Assembly: GCA_038530285.1 (NCBI GenBank)
Contig: JBCBCY010000003.1
Span: forward strand, 1 to 64,000
DNA length: 64,000 bases
Origin: JASJAR01 sp038530285
GTDB lineage: Bacteria > Pseudomonadota > Alphaproteobacteria > Rhodobacterales > Rhodobacteraceae
Direction: 5' to 3'
Part shown: piece by piece, positions 60,158-64,000 of the stretch
Position numbering within the stretch: position 1 is the stretch's first letter
Layout: every line of letters begins with the position of its first letter
Translations under genes and position numbers: made by a program
Notes under the pieces: model-generated
What the model was told of the DNA's origin: nothing
Database searches by the model: none
What the model saw: the letters and a program-made list of their open reading frames with translations, nothing else

Positions 60158-61372
60158 ATGTTCCACACCTTCTTTCCCGACCCCAAACGCTTTCTTTGGT
60201 CCGCTTTGGCCTGGGCGGCCGTCTGCATTGGGCTTTGGCACGCTTTTTTCAGTGACTTCGAAGACATCCTTGGCATTTCAAGCCTGACGGGATGGGAACC
60301 GAACGCGGTCTGGATCTATGGATACACCGCGATTTGCTACGGGCTTTTCGTCATCGCATGGCTTCGGATCACCGACCACAAATGGGCGAAATGGTCGGTC
60401 GCAGGCTCAGCGCTGATCGTGTTTACGACCTGGTTCCAGGTGCAGCTTGATGTGATGATTAACTCCTGGTTCCGCACCTTTTTTGATACGATCCAGACTG
60501 CGTTGGCCGAGCCGAATTCGGTCACGACCAGCGATTACTACGGCCAGCTGGCGACATTTCTTCAAATTGCCATGGTGGGGATGATTACGGCAGTGCTGGT
60601 GGCGTTTTTCACGTCGCATTTTGTGTTTCGCTGGCGCACCGCGATGAGCGATCACTACGTATCGCTTTGGCCGAAGGTCCGCCATATCGAAGGCGCGTCG
60701 CAACGTATTCAGGAAGATACGATGGCGTTTGCGCGCATCATGGAAGCGCTGGGCGGGCGGTTCATCAGCTCGGTCATGACGCTGCTGGCGTTCCTTCCAA
60801 TTCTTTGGGGGCTGTCGTCCTTTGTCACCGAACTGCCAATCTTGGGCGATGTGCCCCAGGCGCTGGTGTTTGTGGCCATCCTTTGGTCGGTGTTTGGCAC
60901 GACCATTCTGGCATTGGCCGGGTGGCGGTTGCCGGGCCTTGAATTCCGCAACCAACGGGTTGAGGCCGCGTTCCGCAAAGAGCTGGTTTTGGGCGAGGAC
61001 AATGAAGACCGCGCGCAGCCGCCCACACTTGCGGGCCTTTTTGCAAATGTCCGGAAAAACTATTTCACGCTGTACCTGAACTATCTGTATTTCAACGTCG
61101 TGCGGTTTTCCTACCTGCAGCTGGGGGTGATTGTGCCCTATATCGCGCTGGGCCCGACCATTATCGCAGCCGGTGTCACGTTTGGTGTGCTTCAGCAGAT
61201 TTTGAACGCGTTCAACCGCGTCGAAGATTCGTTCCAGTTTCTGGTGTCGTCCTGGACGACGATTGTGGAATTGATGTCGATCTACAAACGTCTGGCCGCG
61301 TTTGAACGCGCGATTGCAGGCGATGATCTGGCCGCGATCGAGTTCGAAGCCGAAAGACCAGCGACCGGTTAA
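60158..61372 (+). CDS. sbmA: SbmA/BacA-family peptide transporter
   Basis: The 404-residue inner-membrane protein has eight or so helices and family segments TWFQVQLDVMINSWFRTFFD, YYGQLATFLQIAMVG, NYLYFNVVRFSYLQLG and FNRVEDSFQFLVSSWTTIVE. SbmA/BacA import proline-rich peptides and other compounds using the proton gradient; there is no ATPase domain here. The ATG at 60158 follows AAGAGACCGACATAA, a weak ribosome site. Confidence 0.88.
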   Translation: MFHTFFPDPKRFLWSALAWAAVCIGLWHAFFSDFEDILGISSLTGWEPNAVWIYGYTAICYGLFVIAWLRITDHKWAKWSVAGSALIVFTTWFQVQLDVMINSWFRTFFDTIQTALAEPNSVTTSDYYGQLATFLQIAMVGMITAVLVAFFTSHFVFRWRTAMSDHYVSLWPKVRHIEGASQRIQEDTMAFARIMEALGGRFISSVMTLLAFLPILWGLSSFVTELPILGDVPQALVFVAILWSVFGTTILALAGWRLPGLEFRNQRVEAAFRKELVLGEDNEDRAQPPTLAGLFANVRKNYFTLYLNYLYFNVVRFSYLQLGVIVPYIALGPTIIAAGVTFGVLQQILNAFNRVEDSFQFLVSSWTTIVELMSIYKRLAAFERAIAGDDLAAIEFEAERPATG

Positions 61373-61436
61373 GCCGCATGGCTGGACGGCGCGCACGCCC
61401 CGGGGTACCTGAAAGGAAACCTCAGGGGGCGGCGCG

Positions 61437-64000
61437 ATGGCGTTTGGCAAAGGACATCATCTTAGTCTGATCGATGGCTCGGCGTTTATCTTCCGCGCCT
61501 ATCACGCGCTGCCGCCGCTGACGCGCCAGTCAGACGGTCTGCCGGTGGGGGCCGTGTCTGGCTTTGTGAACATGCTGTGGAAGATGGTGCTGGACAATGC
61601 CGGGCCCGATGCCCCGACCCATATCGCGGTGGTGTTCGACAAGGGCAGTCACACGTTTCGCAACGATATGTACGACCAATACAAGGCCAACCGCGATGCG
61701 ATGCCCGAAGACTTGCGGCCCCAAATCCCCCTGACCCGGGACGCGACGCGGGCCTTCAACATGGCCTGTCTGGAACAGGAAGGCTTTGAAGCCGATGACA
61801 TTATCGCGACGCTGGCTTGCCGCGCGCGTGAGGCCGGTGCGCGGGTGACCATCGTGTCGTCCGACAAGGACCTGATGCAGCTGGTCGGCGGCGGGGTCGA
61901 GATGTTCGATGCCATGAAAAACCGGCGCATTGATGTCGAAGGCGTCGAAGAAAAATTCGGCGTTGGGCCAGACCGCGTGGTCGATGTGCAAGCGCTGGCC
62001 GGCGACAGCGTGGACAACGTGCCGGGCGCGCCGGGCATTGGGGTGAAGACGGCGGCCCTGTTGATCAATGAGTACGGTAGCCTGGAAGAGCTTCTGGACC
62101 GCGCGGGCGAGATCAAACAGCCCAAGCGGCGCGAAAGCCTGGTCGAGAACCGCGCGCAGATTGAGCTGTCGAAAAAGCTGGTGCAGCTCGATTGCGATAT
62201 GGAGCTGGACTACGATCTCGACAGTCTTGAGGTGCGCGACCCTGACCCCGAAGCGCTTCTGGGGTTTCTCGCGTCCATGGAGTTTCGCACGATCACCAAA
62301 CGTGTGGCCGATGCACTGGGGGCCGAGCCGCCCGCGATCGAAGAGGCCCCTGCCGCCGAGGTCGCGACCCCTGAGGTCACACCCTTTGATCGCGCCACAT
62401 ATACCGCCGTCACGGACATGGACACGCTGAAAACCTGGGTCGCGCGCGCGGCCGCAAAGGGCCATGTGGCGGTGGACACCGAGACGACGGGTCTGAATGA
62501 AATGACTGCCGATCTGGTCGGTGTCTGTCTGGCCATAGACCCGGGCGAGGCCTGCTACATCCCCCTGACCCACAAGGCCGAGGGCGCTGAAGCCAGTGAT
62601 GGCTTGTTCGGATCAGATGAGCTGGCCGAAGGGCAGATCCCGCTGGAAGCCGCTTTGGCGATCTTAAAGCCCGTTTTGGAAGACCCAAGTGTGATGAAGG
62701 TGCTGCAAAACGCCAAGTATGACGCGAAAATCCTGTCGCGCTACGGCATTCATATTGCCCCCATCGATGACACGATGCTGATGTCTTATGCGCTGCATGC
62801 GGGCCTGCACAATCACGGGATGGACGCGCTGGCCGAGCGCTATCTGGGCCATACGCCGATCCCGATCAAATCGCTTTTGGGGACGGGCAAAAGCCAGATC
62901 ACGTTTGACAAAGTGCCCCTGGACGAGGCGGTAAAATACGCCGCCGAAGACGCCGATATCACGCTTCGCCTGTGGCAGATGTTCAAACCACAACTGCACC
63001 AAAAGGGCGTGACCCGGGTCTATGAGCGGCTCGAACGGCCGCTGGTGCCAGTGCTGGCAGATATGGAACGTGCGGGCATCAAGGTAGACCGCGATACGCT
63101 GAGCCGAATGTCGAATGCGTTCGCGCAGAAAATGGCAAGGCTTGAGGCGGAAATTCACGAGCTGGCCGGCGAGACCTTCAATGTCGCAAGCCCCGCCCAG
63201 CTGGGCGAAATCCTGTTTGACAAGATGTCTTTGCCCGGCGGCAAGAAGGGCAAGACCGGCAAGTATGGCACCGGGGCGGATGTGCTTGAAGACCTGGCGA
63301 CCGAACATGATCTGCCGGGCCGGGTGCTGGATTGGCGCCAGTTGGCCAAGTTGAAATCGACCTACACCGACGCGCTGCAAGACCACATCAACCCCGACAC
63401 GGGCCGGGTCCATACGTCTTATGCGATTGCGGGGGCCAACACCGGGCGGCTCGCGTCTACCGACCCGAACCTGCAGAACATCCCCGTGCGGTCAGAAGAG
63501 GGCCGCCGCATTCGTGAGGCGTTCATTGCCCCCGAAGGACGGGTGCTGGTCAGCCTTGATTATTCCCAGATCGAGCTGCGGATCTTGGCCCATGTCGCCG
63601 GGATCGACGCCTTGAAAGCCGCCTTCAAAGATGGCCAGGACATTCATGCCGCCACCGCGTCTGAGATGTTTGGCGTGCCCATGGAAGACATGACGCCGGA
63701 TGTGCGCCGTCAGGCCAAAGCGATCAATTTCGGGGTGATCTACGGGATTTCGGGCTTTGGGCTGGCGCGCAATCTGCGCATTCCACGCGCCGAGGCCCAA
63801 GGGTTCATCGACCGCTACTTCGAACGCTTCCCCGGCATTCGCGCCTATATGGACGACACGGTGGCCTTTGCCAAAGAACACCACCGGGTCGAGACGCTCT
63901 TTGGGCGCAAGATCAACACGCCCGAGATCAATGCCAAAGGTCCCCAGGCGGGCTTTGCCAAACGCGCGGCGATCAACGCGCCCATTCAGGGCACGGCGGC
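61437..64000 (+). CDS. polA: DNA polymerase I (partial, runs off the right edge)
   Basis: At least 854 residues are visible. The 5'-nuclease domain (SLIDGSAFIFRAYHALPP, EADDIIATLA, SSDKDLMQLV) spans about 1-290. The 3'-5' exonuclease domain has the DxE motif VAVDTETTGL near 345. The polymerase domain has RLASTDPNLQNIPVR, motif A LVSLDYSQIELRILAH and the motif B helix RRQAKAINFGVIYGISGFG. All three activities look intact. The start is the ATG at 61437 behind CAGGGGGCGG. Confidence 0.95.
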   Translation, partial: MAFGKGHHLSLIDGSAFIFRAYHALPPLTRQSDGLPVGAVSGFVNMLWKMVLDNAGPDAPTHIAVVFDKGSHTFRNDMYDQYKANRDAMPEDLRPQIPLTRDATRAFNMACLEQEGFEADDIIATLACRAREAGARVTIVSSDKDLMQLVGGGVEMFDAMKNRRIDVEGVEEKFGVGPDRVVDVQALAGDSVDNVPGAPGIGVKTAALLINEYGSLEELLDRAGEIKQPKRRESLVENRAQIELSKKLVQLDCDMELDYDLDSLEVRDPDPEALLGFLASMEFRTITKRVADALGAEPPAIEEAPAAEVATPEVTPFDRATYTAVTDMDTLKTWVARAAAKGHVAVDTETTGLNEMTADLVGVCLAIDPGEACYIPLTHKAEGAEASDGLFGSDELAEGQIPLEAALAILKPVLEDPSVMKVLQNAKYDAKILSRYGIHIAPIDDTMLMSYALHAGLHNHGMDALAERYLGHTPIPIKSLLGTGKSQITFDKVPLDEAVKYAAEDADITLRLWQMFKPQLHQKGVTRVYERLERPLVPVLADMERAGIKVDRDTLSRMSNAFAQKMARLEAEIHELAGETFNVASPAQLGEILFDKMSLPGGKKGKTGKYGTGADVLEDLATEHDLPGRVLDWRQLAKLKSTYTDALQDHINPDTGRVHTSYAIAGANTGRLASTDPNLQNIPVRSEEGRRIREAFIAPEGRVLVSLDYSQIELRILAHVAGIDALKAAFKDGQDIHAATASEMFGVPMEDMTPDVRRQAKAINFGVIYGISGFGLARNLRIPRAEAQGFIDRYFERFPGIRAYMDDTVAFAKEHHRVETLFGRKINTPEINAKGPQAGFAKRAAINAPIQGTA

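Noticed and set aside
60407..61450. 347-residue minus-strand frame opposite sbmA
   Set aside because: Antisense shadow of an obvious SbmA/BacA gene.
61530..63413. Long minus-strand frames opposite polA
   Set aside because: Shadows of the polA reading frame, which is continuous to the window edge.

Overview
The window looks like the chromosome of a marine alphaproteobacterium of the Rhodobacteraceae (roseobacter group). The evidence is the gene content: a separate F0 ATP synthase operon in the order atpI-atpB-atpE-b'-b, a MipZ-type ParA ATPase, SoeABC-type sulfite dehydrogenase, TRAP transporters, a VPLPA-CTERM sorting tail, the ffh...rpsP-rimM-trmD-rplS-rpmE cluster, and high-GC coding with strong Shine-Dalgarno sequences. 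Species cannot be named from the sequence alone.

Positions 1 to about 12.9 kb are accessory DNA of lower GC. They hold the start of a secreted protein with a PVEE-repeat linker, a glycoside-hydrolase-like protein, a gene-poor and apparently decaying stretch with several very small genes, an IS3-family insertion sequence, a truncated VPLPA-CTERM protein, and an integrative element. The element carries a P4-type tyrosine integrase, a translationally coupled protein of unknown function, an AlpA-type regulator, a small winged-helix-like protein, a Toprim primase and a RepA-like ATPase, and ends near a hairpin-rich stretch.

12.9-20.8 kb is catabolic: xylulokinase, a GntR/FCD regulator, then a divergent operon of TRAP binding protein, fused TRAP membrane protein and quinone-dependent D-lactate dehydrogenase. 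A perfect FNR-type box lies in the divergent promoter region. Together these suggest uptake and respiratory oxidation of lactate or a similar hydroxyacid.

20.8-25.5 kb (minus strand) is a guanidine-use locus. A guanidine-I (ykkC) riboswitch leads into a NitT/TauT-type ABC transporter (binding protein, permease, ATPase) and then a nickel-type guanidine hydrolase of the arginase fold. The last gene encodes a small protein with a histidine-rich N terminus, which I propose as a metal-delivery or accessory factor. This is the most interesting system in the window.

25.8-31 kb holds soeABC (molybdenum sulfite dehydrogenase) followed by a convergent lipoate-ligase-like gene. 31-43 kb is mostly housekeeping (mipZ, M42 peptidase, rpmE, rplS, trmD, rimM, rpsP, chorismate mutase, ffh). 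It is interrupted by an opposite-strand M50 protease and by a tightly overlapping run of two YeeE/YedE half-transporters and four GNAT acetyltransferases.

43-64 kb carries a cytochrome c and Spy-like pair, an azoreductase/LysR pair, two DMT exporters and an ArsR regulator, the F0 operon, a second GntR/FCD regulator, an OmpA-like lipoprotein, Ada, endonuclease III, a PfkB kinase, a sulfotransferase next to a glycosyltransferase-like protein, HIT and zinc-finger proteins, SbmA/BacA, and polA running off the right edge. No tRNA, rRNA or CRISPR array was seen.
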